Origin: Deltaproteobacteria bacterium
GTDB taxonomy: Bacteria; Desulfobacterota; DSM-4660; Desulfatiglandales; HGW-15
Assembly: GCA_020060215.1 (NCBI GenBank)
Contig: JAGVAP010000142.1
Span: forward strand, 62,001-126,000
Direction of reading: 5' to 3'
DNA length: 64,000 nucleotides
In this document: positions 25,162 through 33,508 of the stretch, one piece after another
Position numbering within the stretch: position 1 is the first letter of the stretch
How the letters are laid out: every line of letters starts with the position of its first letter
Position numbers and translations under genes: made by a program
Notes under the pieces: model-generated
Database searches by the model: none
Seen by the model: only the letters and a program-made list of their open reading frames with translations
What the model was told of the DNA's origin: nothing

Positions 25162-26976
25162 ATGCGGATCCTCGGCCTTTCATGCTTTTACCACGACAGC
25201 GCAGCCTGCCTGCTGACGGACGGTTCCATTACGGCCGCGGCCCAGGAGGAGCGCTTCACCCGCAAGAAGCACGATCCCCGCTTCCCGAAGAACGCGATCG
25301 CCTATTGCCTGGAAGAGGGGGGGATCGAGGCCTCCGATCTCGATTACGTCGTTTTCTACGACAAACCCTTCCTGACCTTCGAAAGACTGCTCCTCAGTTA
25401 CATCACCGTCGCCCCTAAGGGGCTCAGGTCATGGCTGGAGGCCATGCCCCTCTGGCTCGGCCGGAAGCTCCATATCCCCAGGGTGATCGAAAAAGAGCTC
25501 GGCTACGAAGGCGAGGTGCTCTTCACGGAGCACCACGAAGCCCATGCGGCATCCGCATTTTACCCTTCGCCTTTCGAGCAGGCGGCCATCCTGACCATGG
25601 ACGGGGTAGGGGAGTGGGCCACGGCGAGCTTCGGGTATGGCCGGGGCAAGGAGATCACTCTCCTGAAGGAGCTCCATTTCCCCGATTCCCTGGGCCTTCT
25701 CTACTCGGCCTTCACCTACTTCACCGGGTTCAAGGTCAATTCCGGCGAGTACAAGCTCATGGGGCTGGCCCCCTACGGAGTTCCAAGGTACAGGGACCTG
25801 ATCCTGAGGGAACTGGTGGATGTGAAGGAGGACGGCTCCCTCAGGCTGAACCTCTCCTATTTCGATTTCCTCGGCGGCCTCCGCATGACCAACAAACGGT
25901 TTTCAAAGTTCTTCGGGGGGCCTCCCCGCAAACCGGAGACGCCGATCACGGAACGGGAGATGGACATCGCCGCGAGCATCCAGGCGGTCACCGAAGAGAT
26001 CGTGATGAAGATGGTCCGCCATGTGCACAGGGAGACGGGGGAGGGCCACCTCTGCCTGGCAGGCGGTGTGGCCCTCAATTGCGTGGCCAACGGCCGGGCC
26101 CTGCGCGAGGGGCCTTTCGAGGACATATGGATTCAGCCTGCAGCCGGGGATGCCGGCGGCGCGCTAGGGGCCGCGCTGTCGGTCTGGCATCGCTTCCTGG
26201 GGAACGAGAGAAAGGTTCTGGGGGGGAGGGACGGCCAGAGCGGGTCTTACCTGGGGCCCCGTTTCTCCAATGATGAGGTCAGGGTCTACCTGGAGAAGCA
26301 CGGCTACCCGTATCATCCGCTCTCTTCCACAGACAGGGCAAACCGCGTGGCCGAGCAGATCGCTGCCGGAAAGATCGTGGGGTACCTGGCCGGCAGGATG
26401 GAGTATGGCCCGAGGGCCTTGGGGGCGAGGAGCATCCTGGGCGATCCCCGTCAGGTGGAAACCCAGAGCACAATGAACCTCAAGATCAAGTACCGGGAGT
26501 CCTTCCGTCCCTTTGCGCCCACGGTACTGGAAGATAAGGTATCGGAATACTTCGAGCTGGATCGACCGAGTCCCTACATGCTCCTGGTGGCCGATGTCCA
26601 GGCCGAAAGACGTTTCTCCCAACCTTCCAGGGACGGCAGGAACATCCTGGAGCGGCTGAAGGTGAAGAGGAGCGACATCCCGGCCGTCACCCACCTGGAC
26701 TACTCCGCCCGCATCCAGACCGTGAACCCCAAGGACAAACCCGATTATTACGAGGTCATCTCCGAGTTCGAAAAGCTGACGGGGTGCGCGGTGGTCGTCA
26801 ATACGAGCTTCAATGTCCGGGGCGAGCCCATCGTCTGTTCGCCGGAAGACGCCTACCGCTGCTTCATGCGGACGGAGATGGATGTGCTGGTCCTGGAAGA
26901 CTGCATGCTTTTCAAGGAGGAGCAGCCGAGATGGAGCGAGGGGAAGGAGTGGAGAACTGAGCTCCTCCTCGATTAG
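25162..26976 (+). CDS. NodU/CmcH family carbamoyltransferase
   Basis: A 604-residue enzyme transferring a carbamoyl group from carbamoyl phosphate to a hydroxyl, typically of a sugar. N-terminal Kae1-like ATPase fold: ILGLSCFYHDSAACLL, EERFTRKKHDPRFP and TEHHEAHAASAFYPSPF (metal-binding His residues). C-terminal domain: EYGPRALGARSILGDPR and NTSFNVRGEPIVCSPEDA. A strong GGAGGAGGAG site is followed by ATG 25162. It is followed by SxtJ-like and DUF5989 genes, a conserved trio in polysaccharide loci, so the acceptor is probably a surface glycan or its precursor. Confidence 0.95.
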   Translation: MRILGLSCFYHDSAACLLTDGSITAAAQEERFTRKKHDPRFPKNAIAYCLEEGGIEASDLDYVVFYDKPFLTFERLLLSYITVAPKGLRSWLEAMPLWLGRKLHIPRVIEKELGYEGEVLFTEHHEAHAASAFYPSPFEQAAILTMDGVGEWATASFGYGRGKEITLLKELHFPDSLGLLYSAFTYFTGFKVNSGEYKLMGLAPYGVPRYRDLILRELVDVKEDGSLRLNLSYFDFLGGLRMTNKRFSKFFGGPPRKPETPITEREMDIAASIQAVTEEIVMKMVRHVHRETGEGHLCLAGGVALNCVANGRALREGPFEDIWIQPAAGDAGGALGAALSVWHRFLGNERKVLGGRDGQSGSYLGPRFSNDEVRVYLEKHGYPYHPLSSTDRANRVAEQIAAGKIVGYLAGRMEYGPRALGARSILGDPRQVETQSTMNLKIKYRESFRPFAPTVLEDKVSEYFELDRPSPYMLLVADVQAERRFSQPSRDGRNILERLKVKRSDIPAVTHLDYSARIQTVNPKDKPDYYEVISEFEKLTGCAVVVNTSFNVRGEPIVCSPEDAYRCFMRTEMDVLVLEDCMLFKEEQPRWSEGKEWRTELLLD

Positions 26977-27358
26977 CAGGTCCGAGATACGCAAATTCGG
27001 CCTCATAGCGCTCATCTTCTTCGGTGCGCTTTTCGTAATGGCCGTGTGGCGGGAGAAGACGGTCCTTTCCTGGTTCTTCGGGATCCTGTGCACCCTCGGT
27101 GTCGCCTTTTTCCTCCTGCCCGGCCCCCTTCAACCGCTTTATATCCGGTGGCTGAGAATCGGCCATGTCATGGGCCAGGTGTCCACCGCCGTCATTCTCA
27201 CGGTGGCGTACTATGTCGTGATCACGCCTACGGCTCTTTTGAAGAGATTGTTCGGGGGACGGCCCCTCCCGCTGGGGCCGGAAAAGAAAGTTGAAACCTA
27301 CTGGGTGACCCGGCCGGAGCCGGCCCAGCCCAGAGAACGCTTTATCAAGAGGTACTGA
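26957..27358 (+). CDS. SxtJ family membrane protein
   Basis: A protein of about 133 residues with three hydrophobic segments (FGLIALIFFGALFVMAVW, VLSWFFGILCTLGVAFFLLPG, VSTAVILTVAYYVVITPTALLKR) and the family ending VETYWVTRPEP. SxtJ proteins accompany carbamoyltransferases in saxitoxin and polysaccharide clusters; their role is unknown. There is no ATG/GTG/TTG between the upstream stop and the first helix. The best-placed start is CTG 26957, with AGGAG at 26945-26949, which would overlap the carbamoyltransferase by 20 bases; ATT 26972 is an alternative. Confidence 0.82.
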   Translation: MSSSSISRSEIRKFGLIALIFFGALFVMAVWREKTVLSWFFGILCTLGVAFFLLPGPLQPLYIRWLRIGHVMGQVSTAVILTVAYYVVITPTALLKRLFGGRPLPLGPEKKVETYWVTRPEPAQPRERFIKRY

Positions 27359-27360
27359 TA

Positions 27361-27525
27361 ATGGCTGCTAAAAGACAATCGCTGCTCGGCGAATTCTGGG
27401 AGTTCCTGAAGGTCAGAAAACGCTATTGGCTTCTGCCGGTAGTGCTGATGCTTTCTCTTTTGGGCCTGGTGATCGTCTTCACCGAAGGAAGTGCGGTGGC
27501 GCCTTTCATCTATGCCCTTTTCTAA
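27361..27525 (+). CDS. DUF5989 small membrane protein
   Basis: A 54-residue protein: basic amphipathic N-terminus (EFWEFLKVRKRYWLLP), one membrane helix (VVLMLSLLGLVIVFTEGSA) and a hydrophobic end PFIYALF. This matches DUF5989, the usual third member after carbamoyltransferase and SxtJ. The ATG lies 2 bases after the upstream stop, so the three genes form one operon. Function is unknown; it may tether the carbamoyltransferase to the membrane. Confidence 0.88.
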   Translation: MAAKRQSLLGEFWEFLKVRKRYWLLPVVLMLSLLGLVIVFTEGSAVAPFIYALF

Positions 27526-27548
27526 CCGAGAGGACGGACTGAAGCCCT

Positions 27549-28427
27549 GTGCAGGAACAACCCAAAATCTCTCTGCTCCTACCCACCCGTGGTCGGCCCC
27601 ACCTGGTCAGGCGTTTTTTTGAGAGCATCGCAGACCGGACGGCTTGCCTCGATTCGATCGAGGTCATTCTCCGGCTGGATGAGGACGACCAGGAAAGCCA
27701 CGGTCTTTCCGATCCACGGTTCAGGGTGCAAGAGATCATCGGCCCCCGGACGACCATGGGCGCATACCTGAATGCATGCCTCGAGGGCGCGATTGGAGAG
27801 GTTATCGTGCTCGTCAACGACGACATGATGATCCGGACGGACAACTGGGACGGATTCCTTCTGGATTTCCACCAGTCCGTGAAAGACGGGATCTACCTGG
27901 CCTACGCGAACGATCTTTTCCGCAGGCTCAAGGTCTGCACCTTCCCGATCCTCTCCAGGAGGACATGCGAGGTGCTGGCGGACCCATTCCCCCCTTCATA
28001 CAAGGGGGCCTTCATCGATTATCACCTCTTCGACGTCTTCAAGCGGCTGCAAAAGGCGGGGTTCGACCGCCTCTTCTACTTCAAGGATCTCATCTTCGAG
28101 CACCTCCACCATCGAACCGGAAAAACCCCTGTTGATGCGACCTATACCGACCGCCGCCGCTTCGAAGACGACGCGACGTTCTTCGCACTGAAAGGCATTC
28201 GTCAGCTGGAAGCGCAGCGACTTTATGCAGGGCTGAACGGAGAGCCGTTGCCCACCCGGATGCACGCCGCGGCAGAGAACCTGAAGCAGTCGCTCCTGGA
28301 GGCATTCCTGGGTTCCTTCAGGACTTTCTTCCTCGATGGAGACCTTCCGCTCCTCTGGCGATCCTATCTTTTCGTCTGGTTCTACGGCCGGTGCCTGGCA
28401 AGCCAGGGTTATCTCAGGTGGGCATGA
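27549..28427 (+). CDS. GT-A fold glycosyltransferase (GT2-like)
   Basis: A 292-residue soluble protein with a nucleotide-sugar glycosyltransferase start (ISLLLPTRGRPHLVRRFFESI), LRLDEDDQES, and the likely metal-binding DDM in VLVNDDMMIRTDNWDGF, followed by a catalytic-region candidate FKDLIFEHLHH. It begins at GTG 27549, about 20 bases after DUF5989, and is the last plus-strand gene. Its stop lies only 3 bases from the convergent stop of the next gene. Donor and acceptor are unknown. Confidence 0.78.
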   Translation: MQEQPKISLLLPTRGRPHLVRRFFESIADRTACLDSIEVILRLDEDDQESHGLSDPRFRVQEIIGPRTTMGAYLNACLEGAIGEVIVLVNDDMMIRTDNWDGFLLDFHQSVKDGIYLAYANDLFRRLKVCTFPILSRRTCEVLADPFPPSYKGAFIDYHLFDVFKRLQKAGFDRLFYFKDLIFEHLHHRTGKTPVDATYTDRRRFEDDATFFALKGIRQLEAQRLYAGLNGEPLPTRMHAAAENLKQSLLEAFLGSFRTFFLDGDLPLLWRSYLFVWFYGRCLASQGYLRWA

Positions 28428-28430
28428 CTC

Positions 28431-29414
28431 TTATTTCTGGTCTTGAGTTCTGAACCTGCCAAGGATGTCCTTGAAAGAGACTTCCACGGAGGGGAGAAAG
28501 ACGAGACCGAGAAGAATTGTCATCCCAATCCCCAGTACGTAGTTCACCATAGCAAAGACGAAGGCATCCGCCTTAGGGATACCGAAAAAGGCGAGGGCGA
28601 CAATACACGCGTATTGGAAGTTGCCGATCATTGCAGGTGCGGTCGGCAAACTGATGCCGACAATCAGAACGACCAGGACCACAAAAGCGGTCATGATGGG
28701 GAGGTTGAGTCTCTGGAAATGAAAGAGGCTGTAGACCGCGACACCTGAACAGATCCAGATGAGGAGTGACAAGAAAACCGTGCTCAAGAGTCTTTTGCCA
28801 TTTCCAATGATCTGAAATCCTTCTACGAAGCCCTCCAGCATCCCTTCAATCTTCTCCCTCAGGTGGACTGGAAGTCTCTTCAAGAGCGGTTCCAGGAGCG
28901 CGAATGCGAGCTCTTTCCTGAAATGAAGGAGACATACCATCACCACAGAAAAGAGGAAAAAAGGGAGAACTCCGATGCCGGTCTTGACCAGCCATGGGGG
29001 AGGTGTTGAAACGATCAGAATAAAGAAAAGCAGCCCCAGGATCGTCAATATATCTAGAACCCTTTCCAGCACAATGGTAGCCATGGCAGAACCCATGGGA
29101 ATGCCGCTTTTTGCACTCACCAGATACGGCCTGAGCAGTTCGCCCAGCCTCATGGGTACCAAGGTAATCGCCATGTACCCGACACAGGTAATCGGGAATA
29201 GTTTCCTCTGCCCAATCTTTTCAATGGGGGAAAGGACTATTGCCCACCGGAGTGATCTCAAAAATGTAACTAGGAATGAAAGGATCAATGCAAGAAGTGC
29301 ATACCCGATTTCGACTCTCTTCATTCCCTCAAATACTCTCGACCATTCAACCCCCCTGAATGACAGGTAGACGAAGAGTGCGCTGACCAAGACCCCCAAT
29401 AACAGTTTCTTCAC
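28431..29414 (-). CDS. Flippase-like membrane protein (LPG synthase TM / AglD family)
   Basis: A 327-residue protein with about eight membrane helices of the lysylphosphatidylglycerol-synthase-TM/UPF0104 family. Family blocks include LRSLRWAIVLSP, MAITLVPMRLGELLRPYLVS, ATIVLERVLDIL and a C-terminal region with LPTAPAMIGNFQ. Members without the catalytic domain are proposed to move lipids or lipid-linked sugars. It is the most promoter-distal gene of the long minus-strand glycan locus. Start codon is GTG at 29414. Confidence 0.85.
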   Translation of the reverse strand: MKKLLLGVLVSALFVYLSFRGVEWSRVFEGMKRVEIGYALLALILSFLVTFLRSLRWAIVLSPIEKIGQRKLFPITCVGYMAITLVPMRLGELLRPYLVSAKSGIPMGSAMATIVLERVLDILTILGLLFFILIVSTPPPWLVKTGIGVLPFFLFSVVMVCLLHFRKELAFALLEPLLKRLPVHLREKIEGMLEGFVEGFQIIGNGKRLLSTVFLSLLIWICSGVAVYSLFHFQRLNLPIMTAFVVLVVLIVGISLPTAPAMIGNFQYACIVALAFFGIPKADAFVFAMVNYVLGIGMTILLGLVFLPSVEVSFKDILGRFRTQDQK

Positions 29415-29463
29415 TTATACTCGTCTCTTTCGAAGAGCAATCGTTGGATCGCCTGTTCTCTAT

Positions 29464-30015
29464 CTAGTTAGTCTTGTTCCCATCACGTAGAACGACTGGT
29501 GACGGTGCCGGAGCCCTGCTCCTCGGCTCTTCAATGAGTTCCTTCGCCCGTAAAATAGTACCTCTAAACGCTTCCTTTTCCTCATGAGACATATCACTTA
29601 CGATCTTGTCCATGGTGGGTACCATGCGGTAAGCGGTGTAGAGGATTTTCTTGCTCAGATACTCGGAGCTCAGGAACCGCGCCCCCGCTCCACCGATGAC
29701 CCCGAGTACGAGGCAAACAAGAGCCATTTTGAACAGGAACAGATAAATCTGGCCTGCAAATTCTTTGACCGGTCTTACACCTTGAGGCTCCTTGATGTAC
29801 TCCTGATAATCATTCTCAATCAGCTCACTGAAATAGCGCTCTTTTTCCTCACACAACTTCTCATAGGCACGGTTGAGATCTTTATCTTCCTCTACTATTG
29901 CGAGCTCCGGTATGTAGAGCAAGAACCTGTCTTTCCTCCTTTTCAGTTGCACAGTGTACTCTAAGCCCTTGTAATACACTAAGTCCTTTTTCTTGCCGGT
30001 TTCCTTCATGTTCAT
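29464..30015 (-). CDS. Hypothetical protein with HicB-like N-terminus and one membrane helix
   Basis: A 183-residue protein. The N-terminal 60 residues (YTVQLKRRKDRFLLYIPELAIVEEDKDLNRAYEKL) resemble the HicB-like partial RNase H fold, followed by a charged helix, a membrane segment at about residues 92-112 (LFLFKMALVCLVLGVIGGAGA) and a Pro-rich tail. No known function fits the whole protein. It lies 9 bases downstream of a B12-radical-SAM gene in the same operon, suggesting a membrane-tethered accessory role. Confidence 0.7.
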   Translation of the reverse strand: MNMKETGKKKDLVYYKGLEYTVQLKRRKDRFLLYIPELAIVEEDKDLNRAYEKLCEEKERYFSELIENDYQEYIKEPQGVRPVKEFAGQIYLFLFKMALVCLVLGVIGGAGARFLSSEYLSKKILYTAYRMVPTMDKIVSDMSHEEKEAFRGTILRAKELIEEPRSRAPAPSPVVLRDGNKTN

Positions 30016-30024
30016 GTTCCCTCA

Positions 30025-31479
30025 TTAAAAAGATTTTCTGAGCCGCCAGGCATACCTTAACGCAGGCCAGAATGAGATACCCCTTTCCTCTTTGTGTCGG
30101 AGGAATGTGCCAATCAAAAAAACGAGCTGGAAAAGAGGGCTGAGGAACCTAAGCTGGACCAAGCTCCGAAATCGTGAGTAAGTCCAAGGCCACTTTATGA
30201 AGAAATACGCCAGCCGGTGAACGTTGATGATGGCGGATTTGTCTTCAACATTGAGAAGGCTGGCATTCAGGAAAGAGTGTGGGAGATCCTTCAGAGAAAA
30301 TCCCGAATGCAGCAGTCCCTTCTGGACGCAGTATTCCGCAATCCCGGTCTTGGGGAAAGGCATGAAGAGGGCCGAGAAGGCACAGCCAGCCTTTGCAGCA
30401 ATATTCAATTCGATCGTCCGGAAGGCACTTCTGAGATCCTCGCCCGGGAGACAGAACATATTGGTCGTCTGCGTCTTGAGGCCGTAGCTGTTGAGAAGGC
30501 GCCCGCAATGGACGATCTGCTCATCAGTAATCTTCTTTCTGAGGACCTCCGCGCGTAAAGGATAACTCCCGGTTTCTATGCCAAAACTCACTGTGTGGCA
30601 CCCCGCGCCTGCAAGAAGGGAAACGGTTTCCTCGTCAATGGTATCGGCTCTCGTGGTGCACCAGAAAGGAAGACCAACAAAGGATTTGTAGCTTTTCAGA
30701 AACGCCCTAAGCCATTCCTTCTTAAACGTGAAGAGATCATCATAGAAGAAGATGGACTTTATCGGATATCTGGAGCATTGGGTTTTGATTTCTTCGATGA
30801 AGTAGTCTACTGACTTTTGGCGTACGTATTGCCCTTTCCCATGGAAAAGATCGCGGATGTTTCCATTGTAGCAGAAACTGCACCTAAAAGGGCAGCCTCT
30901 GCTGGAGAAGAAGCGATGCACATGATCTGTTGAAATTTGGGGATATCGATCGTAATAGATCGAGCGATCCTCTACGGCAGTATCCAAAAAAGGGACAAGT
31001 CTTGCTCTTTCGTTTACCCGGATCTGTCCATCCTCCGATCTAAAAGCGATGCCTTCCACTCCTTCCCAGTTAGGTGATTGCCTGTTCGCCTCTGCGACAA
31101 TGAGCGGCAAGACCTCTTCGCCTTCACTGTGGCAGACGATATCGACGGGTGTTTCCCGGAGGATTTCTTCAAAATAAAACATTGCATGGATGCCGCCGAC
31201 AACGAGGAGGGTTTCAGGAAAGACCTTCCGGATCGCACGAACCTTTTCTACAAGCCAGCGATGTTCCGTGGATAGCACGGAAATTCCGACGATCGATGGC
31301 TTCAGCCTTCTCAGGGCAGCGATGGGATCTCGCTCCATGGAATCGATTACGACAGCAGCGCGGTATCCGGAATTCCTCAGATGCGCTTCCATCAAAAGGA
31401 TTCCAAAGTAAGGCACACCGTACTGTTGGTAGAAAACCACATCGTTATCGATAGAGTTCCTTTTGTCCGCAATGATCAT
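30025..31479 (-). CDS. B12-binding radical SAM protein (copy 1)
   Basis: A 484-residue enzyme. Residues 1 to about 130 form a cobalamin-binding-like Rossmann domain (IVGISVLSTEH, LLVVGGIHAMFYFEEIL, CHSEGEEVLPLIV). The radical SAM core carries the cluster motif Cys196-x3-Cys200-x2-Cys203 (GCPFRCSFCYNGN) and a CTTRADTIDEE / FGIETGS segment. Such enzymes use SAM and usually cobalamin to methylate or rearrange unactivated carbons. The ATG overlaps the upstream SDR stop by 4 bases, so the two are coupled. The substrate is unknown but is likely a glycan or lipid intermediate of the locus. Confidence 0.88.
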   Translation of the reverse strand: MIIADKRNSIDNDVVFYQQYGVPYFGILLMEAHLRNSGYRAAVVIDSMERDPIAALRRLKPSIVGISVLSTEHRWLVEKVRAIRKVFPETLLVVGGIHAMFYFEEILRETPVDIVCHSEGEEVLPLIVAEANRQSPNWEGVEGIAFRSEDGQIRVNERARLVPFLDTAVEDRSIYYDRYPQISTDHVHRFFSSRGCPFRCSFCYNGNIRDLFHGKGQYVRQKSVDYFIEEIKTQCSRYPIKSIFFYDDLFTFKKEWLRAFLKSYKSFVGLPFWCTTRADTIDEETVSLLAGAGCHTVSFGIETGSYPLRAEVLRKKITDEQIVHCGRLLNSYGLKTQTTNMFCLPGEDLRSAFRTIELNIAAKAGCAFSALFMPFPKTGIAEYCVQKGLLHSGFSLKDLPHSFLNASLLNVEDKSAIINVHRLAYFFIKWPWTYSRFRSLVQLRFLSPLFQLVFLIGTFLRHKEERGISFWPALRYAWRLRKSF

Positions 31480-32240
31480 TTGAGATTCTCAATAAACCGG
31501 AAAATTCTGAAATACGCCTCGTCGGGCACAAAGCGGAGGAACCACTTGTAGACCAATGAATAGAGAAAAGGATATTCGATCGTATCGGGAATCTTACCGC
31601 TGGTCATGGATCGGACGATTCTCCTGGCAGCCATTTCATAAGAGGGCTTTAGCCAAGAGGAAAAAAGCGTTTCTCCGGAGCCACCGATGTGTCCCAAGTG
31701 AACAGTGACAGCCTTCACATGGGGCGGCCATATAAAGCGAAGACACCTCATCGCCATGTCCAAATAGGCCTTGGAGCAGGGGTAGGCTAATCTTGGTTCC
31801 GCTATCGGCGGGGCCAGGGCGCTGAAGGAAGAGATGGCAATGAACCTCCCCCCATGGGTGCATAGGTGGCTTCCAAACGCCGTAAGGACATTCCCAAGGC
31901 CTTCAATGGCCACAAGATTGACCGCATTGAAGATCTCATGATCAAATGCTCCGCCTTTGAGGATATCACTCTTGACGATGGCAGCATTGAAGACGACATC
32001 AGTCGGCCCGGGTGGGAGTTGATCGGTGATTGCCTTAAGCCTTGAGAGAAATACTCTTGAGGAGATGTCACCCTGGATATGTCGGTACCTTTGAAACAGC
32101 AGACTTTCTGAATAGCCCTCCGGCTCTCGAAAATTGGAACGTGCTACACCAATGACGAGCTCATATCCTCCGCGGAGGAGTTCGCAGACCATAGCAGCCC
32201 CAAGTCCACGGGATGATCCTATGAGAAGACAACTCTTCAT
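31476..32240 (-). CDS. Short-chain dehydrogenase/reductase
   Basis: A 254-residue classical SDR: cofactor motif CLLIGSSRGLGAAM, NAAI, active-site Ser in AISSFSA, and YPCSKAY (YxxxK). It is NAD(P)-dependent and probably acts on a sugar keto or hydroxyl group. ATG 32240 is preceded by GGAGA; the frame is open upstream but lacks a better start. It overlaps the following B12-radical-SAM gene by 4 bases. Confidence 0.85.
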   Translation of the reverse strand: MKSCLLIGSSRGLGAAMVCELLRGGYELVIGVARSNFREPEGYSESLLFQRYRHIQGDISSRVFLSRLKAITDQLPPGPTDVVFNAAIVKSDILKGGAFDHEIFNAVNLVAIEGLGNVLTAFGSHLCTHGGRFIAISSFSALAPPIAEPRLAYPCSKAYLDMAMRCLRFIWPPHVKAVTVHLGHIGGSGETLFSSWLKPSYEMAARRIVRSMTSGKIPDTIEYPFLYSLVYKWFLRFVPDEAYFRIFRFIENLK

Positions 32241-32286
32241 ATATCTCCGTCGGAAAGATAAACCCGCCGCAACCGAAAGAAGCAAA

Positions 32287-33444
32287 TCATTGGTGTTTCT
32301 TCAGCCTGAGGCTGTCGCTTAACTGTATCTTGAAGATGTTCCATATGTTCTTGGGACTAAGATGCATCAGGGCATTATGTTCATTGTTGGCCAAAAAGGC
32401 GCAGTACATGCAGGTGTTCCTTTCACAGCAGTGACGCACCGCCTCAGCGATGCCGAGTTGATGAATGTTAGGGGCGTCTGGATCATTGTGGGCCCAACAG
32501 GTAAGAACACGCCCATCCGCATCAATTTGATATTTCAACCTGCCATGATAGCAAGGTACTGCTTTCATTGTAGCTTGAACCAGGTCTGATTTCTCCACGA
32601 AACACTTTTGATCATGGGAAAAAGGCCAGTCGATTGTCGCGGCGAGAACATTCTCAGAGTAATAGATTGGATATCCTGCGCTTCTCAGCTCCCGAATCCT
32701 GTTCACCGTTGCCCTGATTTCCGTGTCGTTCATAACGATGTCGGAGCGGCGTTCCTTCAGGGAAGCATTATTGTAGAGGATGCTGTATTGTATGCGAACA
32801 TGCTTCTGAGCGCCTAATTTGGCAAGAAAATCCATGTCTGTCATATTATCTCGTGTAAGCGTTGCAGAAACGACGGCTGGGACGTGGTTGCGAGAAATCA
32901 AATCAATGGCTTCCATCGCTTTCTTATAGCTGCCTCGGCCCCTGTTCTTGTCATTCGATTCCTCCGGGCCGTCCAGGCTGATCACGATCGTGTCCAAGCA
33001 TTTTAGCTGATCCATTTTCTTGGGAACAAGATATCCGTTGGTATTCAGACTGATATAAAATCCCTTGAGCTTTGCATAATTTAACACTTCGCCGATATCT
33101 GGACGGAGCAAGGATTCTCCGCCATGGATTGTAAGAAGCCTGGTTCCGAGACTCTTCAGCGTATCAATGATCTTCAACAACTCCCTGGTGGAGAAATCTT
33201 GTTTTCTGCGTTTGCCGTAGCTTCCATAGCAGTAAATGCAGTCAAGATTGCAGCGGTTATTGGTTACAAGAACGACGAAGAGCGGTATGTTGCTTCCTGA
33301 AATCCGGCACGCGATCAAATTGAGGAAGAATAGTCCTCTCCTAAAACCGGATTTTGCTGAACTGTTCCTGTACCTAGGCAATGTCTTTAGAAAAGCAATC
33401 GCTTTCTCATCATTAGGGAATCGGTCCCAGTTTGGGTTATCCAT
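32287..33444 (-). CDS. Radical SAM/SPASM-like protein (copy 1)
   Basis: A 385-residue radical SAM enzyme with CNLDCIYC (Cys65, Cys69, Cys72), HGGESLLRPDIG and ISLDGPEESNDKNRG. The C-terminal region holds extra Cys residues (CWAHNDPD, CCERNTC, CAFL) fitting an auxiliary iron-sulfur cluster of SPASM/twitch type. These enzymes activate SAM to a 5'-deoxyadenosyl radical. No peptide substrate gene is visible nearby, so a sugar or lipid substrate is more likely than a ribosomal peptide. An upstream GTG/ATG choice leaves the start uncertain by 11 codons. Confidence 0.87.
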   Translation of the reverse strand: MDNPNWDRFPNDEKAIAFLKTLPRYRNSSAKSGFRRGLFFLNLIACRISGSNIPLFVVLVTNNRCNLDCIYCYGSYGKRRKQDFSTRELLKIIDTLKSLGTRLLTIHGGESLLRPDIGEVLNYAKLKGFYISLNTNGYLVPKKMDQLKCLDTIVISLDGPEESNDKNRGRGSYKKAMEAIDLISRNHVPAVVSATLTRDNMTDMDFLAKLGAQKHVRIQYSILYNNASLKERRSDIVMNDTEIRATVNRIRELRSAGYPIYYSENVLAATIDWPFSHDQKCFVEKSDLVQATMKAVPCYHGRLKYQIDADGRVLTCWAHNDPDAPNIHQLGIAEAVRHCCERNTCMYCAFLANNEHNALMHLSPKNIWNIFKIQLSDSLRLKKHQ

Positions 33445-33508
33445 TCGACTGCTTACTCCGTTTGGAAAATCTCGCACAAATATATTGTTCTAAAATGATA
33501 GAGCGGTG

